DNA of 64,000 nucleotides from contig NZ_CP070619.1 of NCBI RefSeq assembly GCF_017068395.1, forward strand, positions 2,480,001 to 2,544,000, in the 5' to 3' direction. The notes under the pieces are model-generated. The model was not told where the DNA came from. It worked only from the letters and a program-made list of their open reading frames with translations, and did no database searches. This document shows, piece after piece, positions 7,961 to 16,468 of the stretch (positions within the stretch are counted from its first letter, which is position 1; every line of letters starts with the position of its first letter). A program made the position numbers and the translations under genes. This stretch comes from Rhodococcus pseudokoreensis (GTDB taxonomy: Bacteria > Actinomycetota > Actinomycetes > Mycobacteriales > Mycobacteriaceae).

Positions 7961-8574
7961 CAACCCTCCAACCAGCAAATGTGACACCCCCCTCTCGTAA
8001 GACCTCGACTGTAACGCCGACCTCTGACAATCACCGCCCGAAGCAGCCCACGGACGAACCGGCCCAATCGATCCCGCACCACCGTGAACCGGCCCTCGGC
8101 CGCGCCGCCGAGCATCCGGCCCAACCCCGCCCGCCGCCCCCGCGGACTCGGGGCCCCGATCCATGCCTACCCCACTGCACCTCACCAGTAGCGCTGTCCC
8201 GCACCATCTTTTCCCGAGCGGCCATCGACGTCCCATTGTCCCCTCGAACCCCACACCCGGCAAGACACTGCCTCCACCCCCTCTCCGGCGTCGCTCCCGC
8301 ACACTCCCCTCCGGGCCTACCCAGAAAGGAGCGAGGCCCGCGCGGTCAATGATTCGGTGACCCGAACCGACACGCCCAGAAGGCCACCGGCCCCACGCCG
8401 CCGTATTGCACACCGCAACCACCGACATCCCAAGCATTCCGCGGCCTCACCAATTCACACAGGCAGACAATGTCAGAGCCTATTAACTAGTGTTAGACAT
8501 ATCGGCAACAGTTGACAGCCTTCTCCTGCGCGTCGGTCACTTCAAGGCCGACACCCGTACGCGATGCTCGGAGG
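7961..8574. other. Non-coding 614-bp stretch upstream of the TnpB-like gene
   Basis: The + strand is strikingly C-rich and G-poor from about 7985 to 8460, unlike flanking coding DNA. The TnpB frame stays open upstream to 8437 but the composition there (Gly/Arg/Trp-rich) does not look like a real protein. Short near-repeats such as GAACCGGCCC (8056 and 8086) and (A/G)TCCCGCACCA occur, but no regular repeat-spacer array is seen. Near 8480-8520 base composition drops to AT-rich, with a TAACTAGTGTTA dyad and a TTGACA hexamer that could serve the downstream membrane-protein gene. No gene is recognised. Confidence 0.5.
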
Positions 8575-9819
8575 ATGACTTTCCGGATCTCGCACGTGTG
8601 CCTGCTGCTGGGTGGGTTCGTCGCGGGAATTGCGTTGACGTCCACCGGGTCCGGTGGGTTCGTGTTCGTCGTGGGCCGCGAGGTCCCGGACGTGTCGTAT
8701 CTCGATCCCGCCGCAGGCGCCACCCTCGCCGCGGTGGTCGCCGTCCTGGTGACGGTGCTGGTTCGCGCCCGCCGGGGCCTGTCGGCGCTGTCGTTCGCCG
8801 GCCTGGCACTGCTGGGTGTCGCCCGTTCGACCGGGCCGTGGGACGTCGACATGTACCTCGGCGGCGTCGCTGCGGGACTTCTCCTCGGCGGTCTCGTCGG
8901 ACTGTGCACCACCGCAGACCTCGCGTGGTTGCAGACCGCACTCGCGACGGGTGTCCTCGTCGGGATCCTCCTCGACGGACCGATCGAGCACCTCCGGACA
9001 TCCTTTCCCCGGCGCTACGCGGACTACCTTCCCGGACCCACCGTCGATGCGGCGGCGCTGGCCGTCCTCGCGCTCACGGCCGTGGTTCTGGCCGTGGCGT
9101 TGCGGTCCGGCGACTTCGGCGAGCGGGCGGATCTCGCGGTCAGCAGGCGCGCCGTCGTCGTGGGGATCGTGGTGCCGCTGGTCGGGCTGGTGCTGTGCTG
9201 GTGGTTCGTTCACCAGGCGTGGGACATCGGCTCCGACGGCGAAATGCGGGGCCGGTGGGTGTACGGGATCGTCCTCGTCGTGGTGGTGATCGCCGCCGCG
9301 CTGTGGCTGGAGGACCGCACCGGAATCGTGTTGCTCGCCGCGATGGCGCTCGTCGCCACGGGCGGCATCGGCAGGTCCGCATTCCCGGATTCGTGGCCGT
9401 GGCTGCTGGTGCCCGCGGCGCTGATCCTCGCGGGCGCTGCGCTCGGACGCCGTTTCCCGCGGCCGGTGTTCGGCATCGCGGCGCTCACGGTGGTGGCCGC
9501 GTCGGCAGTGTTCGAGCACCCGCCGTGGGACAACCTGCACCTCGGCGCGACGTGGCTGCTCCTTCCGCCGGCGGCGACGTACACATTCGCGTCGAGCCTG
9601 CCGTCGAGCGGACCGGTCACCGCGGCGTCGCTGGCGATCCCCGCCGCGCTCACCGTCCCCCTGGTCGCCGAGTACGGGTGGACGGCGTACACGCCGCTCA
9701 CCGGATCGGAGATCCCGCCGTGGCCGGACTCGTGGGCGTGGACATCGACGGGAGTGTCCGTGGCCGGCGTGGTCGCGTGCGGCCTCACCGCCGCCTACCT
9801 CGGAAGACGCCGCACCTGA
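8575..9819 (+). CDS. Polytopic membrane protein of unknown function
   Basis: The 414-residue product is hydrophobic throughout, with roughly eleven or twelve predicted membrane segments (for example residues 5-25 VCLLLGGFVAGIALT, and VVVGIVVPLVGLVLCWW and VLVVVVIAAALWLEDRT further on). It has no transporter signature I recognise. The ATG at 8575 was chosen because the first membrane helix follows directly; a GGAGG sits immediately against it, which is too close for an ideal ribosome-binding site, so a leaderless or slightly different start is possible. It ends 86 bp before an MFS exporter with its own operator, so the two need not be co-transcribed. A role in envelope biology or transport is only a guess. 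Confidence 0.75.
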   Translation: MTFRISHVCLLLGGFVAGIALTSTGSGGFVFVVGREVPDVSYLDPAAGATLAAVVAVLVTVLVRARRGLSALSFAGLALLGVARSTGPWDVDMYLGGVAAGLLLGGLVGLCTTADLAWLQTALATGVLVGILLDGPIEHLRTSFPRRYADYLPGPTVDAAALAVLALTAVVLAVALRSGDFGERADLAVSRRAVVVGIVVPLVGLVLCWWFVHQAWDIGSDGEMRGRWVYGIVLVVVVIAAALWLEDRTGIVLLAAMALVATGGIGRSAFPDSWPWLLVPAALILAGAALGRRFPRPVFGIAALTVVAASAVFEHPPWDNLHLGATWLLLPPAATYTFASSLPSSGPVTAASLAIPAALTVPLVAEYGWTAYTPLTGSEIPPWPDSWAWTSTGVSVAGVVACGLTAAYLGRRRT

Positions 9820-9840
9820 CCAATATGCAGGATACATACG

Positions 9841-9875
9841 TTGTGCACCATGCATAGGCTGTGTATGGTGCACAA
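9841..9875. promoter_or_regulatory. Perfect 11-bp inverted repeat upstream of an MFS exporter (operator)
   Basis: TTGTGCACCAT (9841-9851) and ATGGTGCACAA (9865-9875) are exact inverted repeats separated by 13 bp. They lie 31-65 bp before the exporter's GTG start, where they would cover the promoter. Each arm also contains the self-complementary GTGCAC. No regulator gene is adjacent, so the repressor must be encoded elsewhere. Confidence 0.7.
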
Positions 9876-9905
9876 ATTGTGTTCCGCAACGTCAAGGAGA
9901 TTCGT

Positions 9906-11351
9906 GTGGACAGTCCGACGCCCGTCGTCCGCCCGGGCGGCCTCGTCGCCGTGCTGGCATTCACCGGCATCGTCGCCGCACTCATGCAGACCCTCGTGGT
10001 GCCGCTGATCGGTGACCTGCCCCGGCTCCTCGACACGACCGCCTCCAACGCGTCCTGGGTGATCACCGCGACGCTGCTCGCCGGCGCCGTCGCGACCCCG
10101 GTCACCGGACGTCTCGGCGACCTGTACGGCAAACGCCGCATGATGCTGATCTGCACCGTGCCGCTTGTCCTGGGCTCGGTGGTCTGCGCACTCGCGACGA
10201 CCCTGGCCCCGATGGTGATCGGCCGGGGACTGCAGGGCGTCGGCGTAGGCCTGATCCCGCTGGGCATCAGCGCTCTGCGGGACCTGCTGCCGCCCGAGCG
10301 CCTGCACTCCTCCATCGCACTGATGAGCTCGTCGATGGGGATCGGTGGCGCCCTCGGCCTGCCGCTCGCCGCCACGGTCGCCGAGAACGCCAGCTGGCGC
10401 GTGCTGTTCTGGGGCGCCGCCGGACTCAGCGCGGTGATCGCCGTGCTGCTCTGGTACTTCGTGCCCGCCACCCCGGTCCACGGCACCCGTGGCCGCTTCG
10501 ATCCCGTCGGGGCGGTCGGGCTCGGCGTCGGACTGGTGTGCCTGCTGCTGGCCGTGTCCAAGGGCGCCGACTGGGGCTGGACGAGCGGCACCACCCTCGG
10601 CCTGTTCGCGGCCACCGTCATCGCGCTGATCGTGTGGGGCTGGTGGGAACTGCGCACTCCCGAACCCCTCGTCGACCTGCGGGTCATCGCGGGACGTCAG
10701 GTGCTGCTGACCAACGCCGCGTCCGTCGTCGTCGGCTTCGCGATGTACGCCCAGTCGCTGATCGTTCCGCAGCTGCTGCAGTTGCCCGCGTCGACGGGAT
10801 ACGGCCTCGGACAGTCGATGCTGGCAATGGGTCTGTGGATGGCCCCGTCAGGCCTGATGATGATGGCGGTGTCCCCGTTCGGCGCCAAGCTGTCGTCCAC
10901 CCGCGGACCCAAGGTCACGCTGCTCGTCGGCAGCCTCGTCATCGCCCTCGGCTACGGATCGTCCATGTTCCTGATGGGCTCGACGTGGGGTCTGGTGGTG
11001 GTGACCTGCATCTGCGGCGCGGGCGTCGGCCTCGCCTACGGCGCGATGCCCGCACTCGTGATGAGCGCCGTGCCGCAGTCCGCGACGGCGTCCGCGAACA
11101 GCGTCAACTCGCTGATGCGTTCGGTGGGCACGTCGGTGTCCGCGGCCGTCGTCGGCGTGGTCCTGGCGCAGATGAGCGTGCAGGTCGCGGGCCACAGCCT
11201 GCCCACCGAGGGCGGATTCCGGACCGGTCTGCTGATCGGGTGCGGTGTCGCGCTCGTCGCCGCGGCCATCACCCTGGCGATCCCCACCCGCCGTGCACCC
11301 TCGGTGGCGAACGCAGTTCCCACCGAACCGCTCGCGTCGTCGAAGGCGTAG
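9906..11351 (+). CDS. MFS transporter, DHA2 (14-helix) drug exporter type
   Basis: The 481-residue protein has about 14 membrane segments and major-facilitator motifs: GRLGDLYGKRRMM (motif A) between helices 2 and 3, and GVGVGLIPLGISALRDLLPPE. This is the architecture of proton-driven multidrug exporters of the EmrB/QacA group. The GTG at 9906 is preceded by AAGGAGA at 9894-9900; an open frame upstream runs through the operator and is rejected as start. The perfect inverted repeat at 9841-9875 indicates ligand-controlled repression. Substrate unknown. The gene is followed by a convergent small secreted protein. Confidence 0.9.
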   Translation: MDSPTPVVRPGGLVAVLAFTGIVAALMQTLVVPLIGDLPRLLDTTASNASWVITATLLAGAVATPVTGRLGDLYGKRRMMLICTVPLVLGSVVCALATTLAPMVIGRGLQGVGVGLIPLGISALRDLLPPERLHSSIALMSSSMGIGGALGLPLAATVAENASWRVLFWGAAGLSAVIAVLLWYFVPATPVHGTRGRFDPVGAVGLGVGLVCLLLAVSKGADWGWTSGTTLGLFAATVIALIVWGWWELRTPEPLVDLRVIAGRQVLLTNAASVVVGFAMYAQSLIVPQLLQLPASTGYGLGQSMLAMGLWMAPSGLMMMAVSPFGAKLSSTRGPKVTLLVGSLVIALGYGSSMFLMGSTWGLVVVTCICGAGVGLAYGAMPALVMSAVPQSATASANSVNSLMRSVGTSVSAAVVGVVLAQMSVQVAGHSLPTEGGFRTGLLIGCGVALVAAAITLAIPTRRAPSVANAVPTEPLASSKA

Positions 11352-11363
11352 CCGTCGACCCCT

Positions 11364-11774
11364 CTACTTGTGCAGGGCGTACCCGGCCACGGGGTTGCCG
11401 TTGACGTAGACGGTGCCCTCGTAGGTCCCGTCCGGCTTCGGGGTGATCCGGTCGGTGAGGAAATTCAGCCCGGACGGGCTGTAGTCGGTGACGAGGGAGC
11501 CGCCCGGTTCCGGGGTGGTCATGCCGAAGACGTAGGGGAAGAACACCCCGAAGTTGTCCATGACCCACCCGTGCCCGAACGTCTTTCCCTTCCAGATCAG
11601 GTCGGCACCGGGAAGGTTGGTCGTCCCCACATAGGTGCCGGCAGGCATCACGGGCAGCGGGAGCGGGACGGGCATGGGTGCCGGGATCGGATCCGCCGCG
11701 GCCGTCCCCGCGCCGACGAGAGACAGGCCGGCCACCGCGACGGCCCCGACTGCGACCTTGCGCTTGATGTCCAT
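11364..11774 (-). CDS. Small secreted protein with signal peptide, function unknown
   Basis: The 136-residue product starts MDIKRKVAVGAVAVAGLSLVG, a typical Sec signal peptide (n-region KRK, hydrophobic core) with a likely cleavage after GAGTAAA at about residue 27. A short Pro-rich segment (PIPAPMPVPLPLPVMP) follows, then a compact domain rich in aromatic and Gly residues with no recognised family. The mature protein is about 109 residues without cysteines. The ATG at 11774 has a GGAG site. It probably acts outside the membrane in the cell wall. It is convergent with the upstream MFS gene, with 12 bp between stops. Confidence 0.8.
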   Translation of the reverse strand: MDIKRKVAVGAVAVAGLSLVGAGTAAADPIPAPMPVPLPLPVMPAGTYVGTTNLPGADLIWKGKTFGHGWVMDNFGVFFPYVFGMTTPEPGGSLVTDYSPSGLNFLTDRITPKPDGTYEGTVYVNGNPVAGYALHK

Positions 11775-11827
11775 GAGTACTCCGTCTGTCGAGGTTCGTG
11801 GCGGACAGTGTCGCACGCGCGCGGCCG

Positions 11828-11965
11828 TCACAGGGCGAGTGTGGAGAAGATGCTGTCCGGATCGTTGCCGTAGTCCCACGGCGTCGCACACACGACGTCG
11901 AGTATGCCGAAGCCGGCGCCGGAATTCGCAACGAGCGCCGCACCGCGCGGATCGCGGCGCACCAT
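11828..11965 (-). CDS. Possible small protein (45 residues), weak support
   Basis: A short frame on the minus strand reads MVRRDPRGAALVANSGAGF and continues into an acidic and aromatic C-terminus ending in DSIFSTLAL. Its third codon positions are GC-rich, as in real genes here, and it fills the space between the secreted-protein gene and the MFS gene. No convincing ribosome-binding site precedes the ATG at 11965, and no family is recognised. It may instead be leader or promoter DNA of the flanking genes. Confidence 0.25.
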   Translation of the reverse strand: MVRRDPRGAALVANSGAGFGILDVVCATPWDYGNDPDSIFSTLAL

Positions 11966-11971
11966 GGGGAG

Positions 11972-13471
11972 GTGACCGAGACCGTTCTGCGCCTGAGCAC
12001 CCGCCGGGGGCGGTGGGTCGTAGTCGCCACCGTGCTCGGCTCGAGTCTCGCGCTGCTGGACGGCACCGTGGTGAACATCGCCCTGCCGCACATCGGCGAG
12101 GACCTCGGCTCGGGTGTCGCCGGACTGCAGTGGATTCTCAGCGGATACACCCTGGCCCTGGCGTCGCTGATCCTGCTGGGCGGGGCGCTCGGGGATCGCT
12201 GGGGCAGGCGCCGCGTCTTCGTCTGGGGGACGGTGTGGTTCGCGGCGGCGTCACTGCTGTGCGGCATCGCACCCGACATCACCCTGCTCGTGATCGCGCG
12301 GATTCTGCAGGGCGTCGGGGCCGCGATGCTCACCCCTGGCAGTCTCGCGCTGATCTCGGCGTCGATCCACGAGGACGACCGGGGCGCCGCGATCGGACTG
12401 TGGTCGGGGCTCGGCGGGGTGGCGGGGGCTATCGGACCTCTGCTCGGCGGCTGGCTGGTGGAGGTGGCCGGCTGGCGGTCGGTGTTCCTGCTCAATCTTC
12501 CGCTCGCCGCGCTCGTCGTGTGGGCGTCGATGCGGCACGTCCCGGAGAGCCGGGACCCGCACCCGCCCGATCACCTCGACGTCCTCGGTTCGGCGTGCGC
12601 CGTGATCGGCCTGGGCGCGCTCACCTACGGCCTGATCGAAATGAACCTGATCGCCGGGGTGGTGGGCGCCGTCGTGCTGATCGCGTTCGTCGTCGTCGAA
12701 GTGCGCTCCCCGAACGCGCTGGTGCCGCCGAGCCTGTTCTCGTCGCGGATGTTCGTCGCGGCGAACCTGGTGACGCTCGCCGTGTACGCCGCGCTCGGCG
12801 GGGTCTTCTTCCTGCTGGTGCTGCAATTGCAGTTGGTGGCCGGGTACTCGCCGCTCGAAGCCGGGCTGGCCACCATCCCGATCACGCTGGCGATGCTCGC
12901 GTTCTCCTCCCGCGCAGGCAGCTACGCCCAGACCCACGGCCCGCGACTGCCGATGACCGTCGGTCCCACCCTCGCCGCGGTCGGCCTGCTGTTGATGACG
13001 CGGATCGGGCCGGACGCGAGCTATTGGACGGTCGTGCTCCCCGGCGTCGTCGTGTTCGGTCTCGGACTGTCCGCCATGGTCGCGCCGCTGACCGCGGCCG
13101 TGCTCGGATCGGTCCCGGTGGAACAGTCGGGCATCGCGTCCGGGGTGAACAACGCGGTCGCACGCACCAGCCAGTTGCTGGCGGTGGCCGCGCTCCCCGG
13201 GATCGCCGGCATCGACGCCGAAAGCATGCTCGACCCGGACAGTTTCTCGGACGGCTTCCGCATCGCGATGTTCATCTGCATCGCACTGCTCCTCGTCGGG
13301 GCGGCCATCGCCGCAGCCCTGATCCGGGCGCCCGCCGTGCCGGCGCCCACGCCACTCGGCCCCGTCCCGCTCGGTCCCGTACCGGAGTCCATCGCGTGCA
13401 AGCCGCATTGCGACGTCACCGGTCCCGCGGTGCAACCGGCCCTCGCGCGGCCGAGGCACACAGAGGGGTGA
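11972..13471 (+). CDS. MFS transporter, DHA2 drug exporter type
   Basis: This protein of about 499 residues has 14 predicted helices and exporter motifs: LDGTVVNIALPHIGEDL in helix 1 (motif D1), GALGDRWGRRRVFVWG (motif A) and GVGAAMLTPGSLALISAS (motif C region). These identify the EmrB/QacA group of proton-coupled drug exporters. The GTG at 11972 gives the expected short N-terminus, but the GGGGAGG site lies almost against it, so the exact start is uncertain. The tail after the last helix is Pro-rich and contains CKPHCDV, a possible metal-binding pair. Substrate unknown. No regulator lies next to it. Confidence 0.88.
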   Translation: MTETVLRLSTRRGRWVVVATVLGSSLALLDGTVVNIALPHIGEDLGSGVAGLQWILSGYTLALASLILLGGALGDRWGRRRVFVWGTVWFAAASLLCGIAPDITLLVIARILQGVGAAMLTPGSLALISASIHEDDRGAAIGLWSGLGGVAGAIGPLLGGWLVEVAGWRSVFLLNLPLAALVVWASMRHVPESRDPHPPDHLDVLGSACAVIGLGALTYGLIEMNLIAGVVGAVVLIAFVVVEVRSPNALVPPSLFSSRMFVAANLVTLAVYAALGGVFFLLVLQLQLVAGYSPLEAGLATIPITLAMLAFSSRAGSYAQTHGPRLPMTVGPTLAAVGLLLMTRIGPDASYWTVVLPGVVVFGLGLSAMVAPLTAAVLGSVPVEQSGIASGVNNAVARTSQLLAVAALPGIAGIDAESMLDPDSFSDGFRIAMFICIALLLVGAAIAAALIRAPAVPAPTPLGPVPLGPVPESIACKPHCDVTGPAVQPALARPRHTEG

Positions 13472-13505
13472 CGCACCCGCCGGCACGCTTTCGTATCCTG
13501 GTCGG

Positions 13506-13889
13506 GTGGCGATTTCCGGTACCGACCCGTCGAGCGTCCGCGTCGACAGCTGGACGTGGGCGGTCCGGCTGTTCAAGACGCGTTCCGCAGCGGCGGCCGC
13601 GTGCAGGTCGGGGCACGTGCGGGTCAACGGCAGCACCGCAAAACCCGCACAGCCGGTCAAGGCCGGCGACGAGGTCCGCATCCGCGCGGCGGGTGTCGAA
13701 CGGATCGTCGAGGTGATCCGGCCGATCACCAAGCGGGTGGGCGCGGTGGTGGCCGTCGAGTGCTACACCGACAACACACCACCACCCCCACCGCGCGAGG
13801 TCCTCGCGTCGATCCCGCAGCGCGACCGCGGCGCGGGCAGGCCCACCAAACGCGAACGCCGCGACATGGACCGGTTGCGCGGGCTGTGA
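13506..13889 (+). CDS. S4-domain RNA-binding protein (Hsp15-like)
   Basis: The 127-residue protein has an S4 RNA-binding domain at about residues 11-60 (VRVDSWTWAVRLFKTRSAAA ... VRVNGSTAKPAQPVKAGDEV), followed by a basic C-terminal tail (GRPTKRERRDMDRLRG). Small S4 proteins of this kind resemble heat-shock protein 15, which binds 50S subunits carrying stalled nascent chains. The GTG start at 13506 follows closely after the MFS stop (34 bp). It is convergent with the lipid kinase gene (4 bp between stops). The ribosome-rescue role is inferred from family resemblance. Confidence 0.88.
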   Translation: MAISGTDPSSVRVDSWTWAVRLFKTRSAAAAACRSGHVRVNGSTAKPAQPVKAGDEVRIRAAGVERIVEVIRPITKRVGAVVAVECYTDNTPPPPPREVLASIPQRDRGAGRPTKRERRDMDRLRGL

Positions 13890-13893
13890 CCGC

Positions 13894-14808
13894 TCAGGCC
13901 GGGGTGTGGCTGAGGATGCGCAGCGCGGCAGGCACCGCCTCGATGGTGACCGGCAGCGGGCCGACGCGGTCGCCGTCCGCGTACGCCGTGATGCCGTCGC
14001 ATTGCAGTCGCACCGTCCGCGAGCGGTAGGTCTGCACGTCGGGGAGTTCCACGTGGGTGCCCTTGTAGACGCGGGGGAACAGCCGGACCAGCCTCGACCT
14101 GCGGCCGTAGTCGACGACGGTGACGTCGAGCAGTCCGTCGGTCTTGTCCGCGTTCGGGCAGATCTGCATCCCGCCGCCGTAGGAGCGGCCGTTGCCGACG
14201 GCGACCAGCGTCGCGTCGACCTCGACGGTCTGGTCGTCGAGTTCGATGCGGTAGTGCAGCGGGCGGAGTCGCGTCAGTTCGGCGAGCATCGCCAGGTTGT
14301 ACCGCATCGGTCCCTTCGGCCAGGACATCCGGTTGGCGCGGTCGGTGACGAGTGAATCGAACCCGCTCGCGACGATCGTGCCCGCCCACACGACCGCGCC
14401 GCCGTCGAGGGTGATCCGGGCGAGGTCGGATTCCTGCACCTCGCCGTCGGCGATGACATCGGCGGCCGCGACGGGATCGCCGACGGGGATGCCGAATTCG
14501 CGCGCATGGTCGTTGCCGGTGCCCGCCGGGATCAGGCCGACCGGTGTCCCGGACTGCGCCGCCGCCTGCAATCCGATGCTGATGGCGCCGTCTCCCCCGA
14601 CGACGACGAGCGCGTCGGTGCCGTCGTCGATCGCCCGCCGGGCCAGCGTGCGCGCGTGATCGGCGTCCGTCCCGATGATTTCGGTGACGGCGACACCCCG
14701 TTCCCGCAGGCGCGCGACCCCCTTGCGTCCGGCGACCGGCGCGTGGCCGTGCCCGGCGAGCGGGTTGACGAGGACGGTGACCTTCTCGATCACCTGCTGC
14801 GTGCTCAC
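13894..14808 (-). CDS. Diacylglycerol kinase-family lipid kinase
   Basis: The 304-residue protein shows the DAGK catalytic motifs: VTVLVNPLAGHG near the N-terminus, VVVGGDGAISIGLQ (ATP-binding GGDG) and GLIPAGTGNDHAREFGI, followed by the beta-sandwich C-terminal domain (NGRSYGGGMQICPNADKTDG). It should phosphorylate diacylglycerol or a related lipid at the inner membrane face. The GTG at 14808 overlaps the stop of the upstream oxidase gene (GTGA), so the two are translationally coupled. The frame is open far upstream into the oxidase gene, but that extension is Arg-rich and not coding. The pairing with an alkyl-DHAP-synthase-like gene is common in mycobacteria and suggests a shared lipid pathway. 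Confidence 0.9.
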   Translation of the reverse strand: MSTQQVIEKVTVLVNPLAGHGHAPVAGRKGVARLRERGVAVTEIIGTDADHARTLARRAIDDGTDALVVVGGDGAISIGLQAAAQSGTPVGLIPAGTGNDHAREFGIPVGDPVAAADVIADGEVQESDLARITLDGGAVVWAGTIVASGFDSLVTDRANRMSWPKGPMRYNLAMLAELTRLRPLHYRIELDDQTVEVDATLVAVGNGRSYGGGMQICPNADKTDGLLDVTVVDYGRRSRLVRLFPRVYKGTHVELPDVQTYRSRTVRLQCDGITAYADGDRVGPLPVTIEAVPAALRILSHTPA

Positions 14809-16433
14809 GGAATCAGCTTGCCGGGGTTGAGGATTCCCGCGGGATCGACGGCGTCCTTGACCGCCCGCAGAATCGTGACGCCCAGGTCGCCGATCTCGTC
14901 CCGCATCCACGGGCGGTGGTCGACGCCGACCGCGTGGTGATGGGTGATGGTTCCGCCGGCGGCGACGATCGCGTCCCCGGCGGCGGTCTTGGCCTTCCGC
15001 CACTGCTCGATCGGGTCGTCCGCCTGCGCGGACACGACGGTGAAGTACAGCGAGGCGCCCGTCGGGTAGGTGTGCGAGATGTGGCAGAGGACGAGCGGCG
15101 GGGTGCCCTGCGCCGACAGCGATTCCGTGAGCGCGGTGGTCACCGCCGTGCGGAGTGCGGCGAGGTTGCCCCACGTGGTCGCGGTTTCCAGTGTCTCGCA
15201 CAGCGCGCCCGCGTCGAGCAGTGAGTCGCGCAGGTACGGTGCGTCGAAACGGCCGTGCTCCCAGCCGTTTCCGGGCTCCTCCCCCAGGGACGTGCCGCCG
15301 TGCGCCTGCAGCACCGCGCGGGCCTCCGCCGTCCGTTCCGCGGTGTGCTCGGCGGTGCCCTCGAACGTGGTGATCGCCAGGCAGCCGCCGGTAACGGTCT
15401 CCTCGCCGATCTTGTCGGTGGTCGCCAGGTTCACCGCCGTCTCCGCCTCGTCGGACAGCCGCAGCACGGTCGGGACCGCACCTTCCTGCCGCAGCGCGCG
15501 CAGTGCGGCCGCGCCGGTCTCGAAGTCGGGGAAACGCCACCCCTCCCGGACGGTGGTGGCCGGGACCGCGTGCACCCGCACCCGCACCCGGGTGATGACG
15601 CCGAGCGTGCCCTCCGACCCGACGAACAGTTCGCCGAGGTCCGGGCCGGCCGCGGACGCCGGGGCACGCCCCGTGTCGAGGGTCCCGGTGGGGGTCACCA
15701 CCCGCAGTCCCTGCACCATGTCCTCGAACCGCCCGTACCCCGCGGACGCCTGCCCCGACGACCGGGTGGCCGCGAAACCGCCGATGGTCGCGAACATGAA
15801 ACTCTGCGGGAAGTGCCCGAGCGAGAAGCCGTGTGCGCCGAGCAGTTCCTCGGCGAGCGGGCCCGTCACGCCCGCTCCGAGCGTCGCGATGCCGGAGTCG
15901 GTGTCGAGGTCGATCAGCGCGTCGAACCGGCGCAGATCCAGCGAGACGACGGCGTCGAATCGGTCGCGAACCGGGTCGAGTCCGCCGACGACGCTGGTGC
16001 CGCCGCCGAACGGGACCACGGCGATGCCGTTGGCGGCGCAGTACCGGAGCACGTCGGCGACCTCGGCGTCGGTGCCGGGGGTGACGACGGCGTCGGGCGC
16101 GTTCTGCGGTGCGGTGCTGCGGCGCCGCAGCAGGTCGAGCGTGCTCTTGCCGCCGGAACGCAGCAACCGGTCGGCATGCGTGGTGCTGGCGAACCGCTCT
16201 CCGACGATGCCCGCGAGCGCGGCGAGGTGCTGGCCGGACAGTGCGCTCGGAGCGAGGACGACGTCGTCGGCCGCCCGGTCGGAGGGTTCCCGGATGGTGA
16301 CGCCGAGTGCCTGCTGCAGCAGTCCCTTGATGCCGTCCGAGAGGACCTTGTGCTTCTCAGGCGCGCCCCAGGCGTCCCACTGCATCGGGGGTGCCGTCAG
16401 GACGGCGTGATCTTCCGAACGCTCATTGCTCAT
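14805..16433 (-). CDS. FAD-binding oxidoreductase, alkyldihydroxyacetonephosphate synthase type
   Basis: This 542-residue flavoprotein has the PCMH/VAO-type FAD-binding domain (VVPFGGGTSVVGGLDP at about residues 140-155; GHFPQSFMFATIGGFAATRSSG at about 210-230) and the C-terminal FAD-oxidase domain ending GILNPGKLIP. The closest recognised group is alkyl-DHAP synthase and its actinobacterial relatives, which exchange acyl for alkyl groups or oxidise lipid precursors. It precedes the DAG kinase with a 4-bp overlap. On the minus strand TATAAC lies 3 bp before the ATG at 16433, so the transcript would be nearly leaderless; Met17 (MQWDAWG) is an alternative start. An inverted repeat overlaps this promoter. 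Confidence 0.87.
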   Translation of the reverse strand: MSNERSEDHAVLTAPPMQWDAWGAPEKHKVLSDGIKGLLQQALGVTIREPSDRAADDVVLAPSALSGQHLAALAGIVGERFASTTHADRLLRSGGKSTLDLLRRRSTAPQNAPDAVVTPGTDAEVADVLRYCAANGIAVVPFGGGTSVVGGLDPVRDRFDAVVSLDLRRFDALIDLDTDSGIATLGAGVTGPLAEELLGAHGFSLGHFPQSFMFATIGGFAATRSSGQASAGYGRFEDMVQGLRVVTPTGTLDTGRAPASAAGPDLGELFVGSEGTLGVITRVRVRVHAVPATTVREGWRFPDFETGAAALRALRQEGAVPTVLRLSDEAETAVNLATTDKIGEETVTGGCLAITTFEGTAEHTAERTAEARAVLQAHGGTSLGEEPGNGWEHGRFDAPYLRDSLLDAGALCETLETATTWGNLAALRTAVTTALTESLSAQGTPPLVLCHISHTYPTGASLYFTVVSAQADDPIEQWRKAKTAAGDAIVAAGGTITHHHAVGVDHRPWMRDEIGDLGVTILRAVKDAVDPAGILNPGKLIP

Positions 16434-16443
16434 GCGTTATAGT

Positions 16444-16468
16444 GTTACACATCATGTAAGAGTGTAAC
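16444..16468. promoter_or_regulatory. Nested inverted repeat in the oxidase-kinase promoter (operator)
   Basis: GTTACAC (16444-16450) and GTGTAAC (16462-16468) form an inverted repeat with an 11-bp spacer, and TTACA-CATCA-TGTAA (16445-16459) is nested inside it. It overlaps the promoter of the oxidase gene and touches the stop codon of the upstream MFS gene, so it most likely controls the oxidase-kinase pair. No regulator gene is adjacent. Confidence 0.55.

Noticed and set aside
7961..8437. N-terminal extension of the TnpB-like protein to 783 residues
   Set aside because: The upstream frame is open but Gly/Arg/Trp-rich with poor codon bias, and good ribosome-binding sites lie before 7960 and 7987.
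7985..8460. CRISPR array next to the TnpB/Cas12-like gene
   Set aside because: Only short degenerate near-repeats are visible; there is no regular repeat-spacer spacing on either strand.
14809..15540. N-terminal extension of the lipid kinase
   Set aside because: It is an out-of-frame, Arg-rich reading of the alkyl-DHAP-synthase-like gene; the kinase motif starts right after the GTG at 14808.
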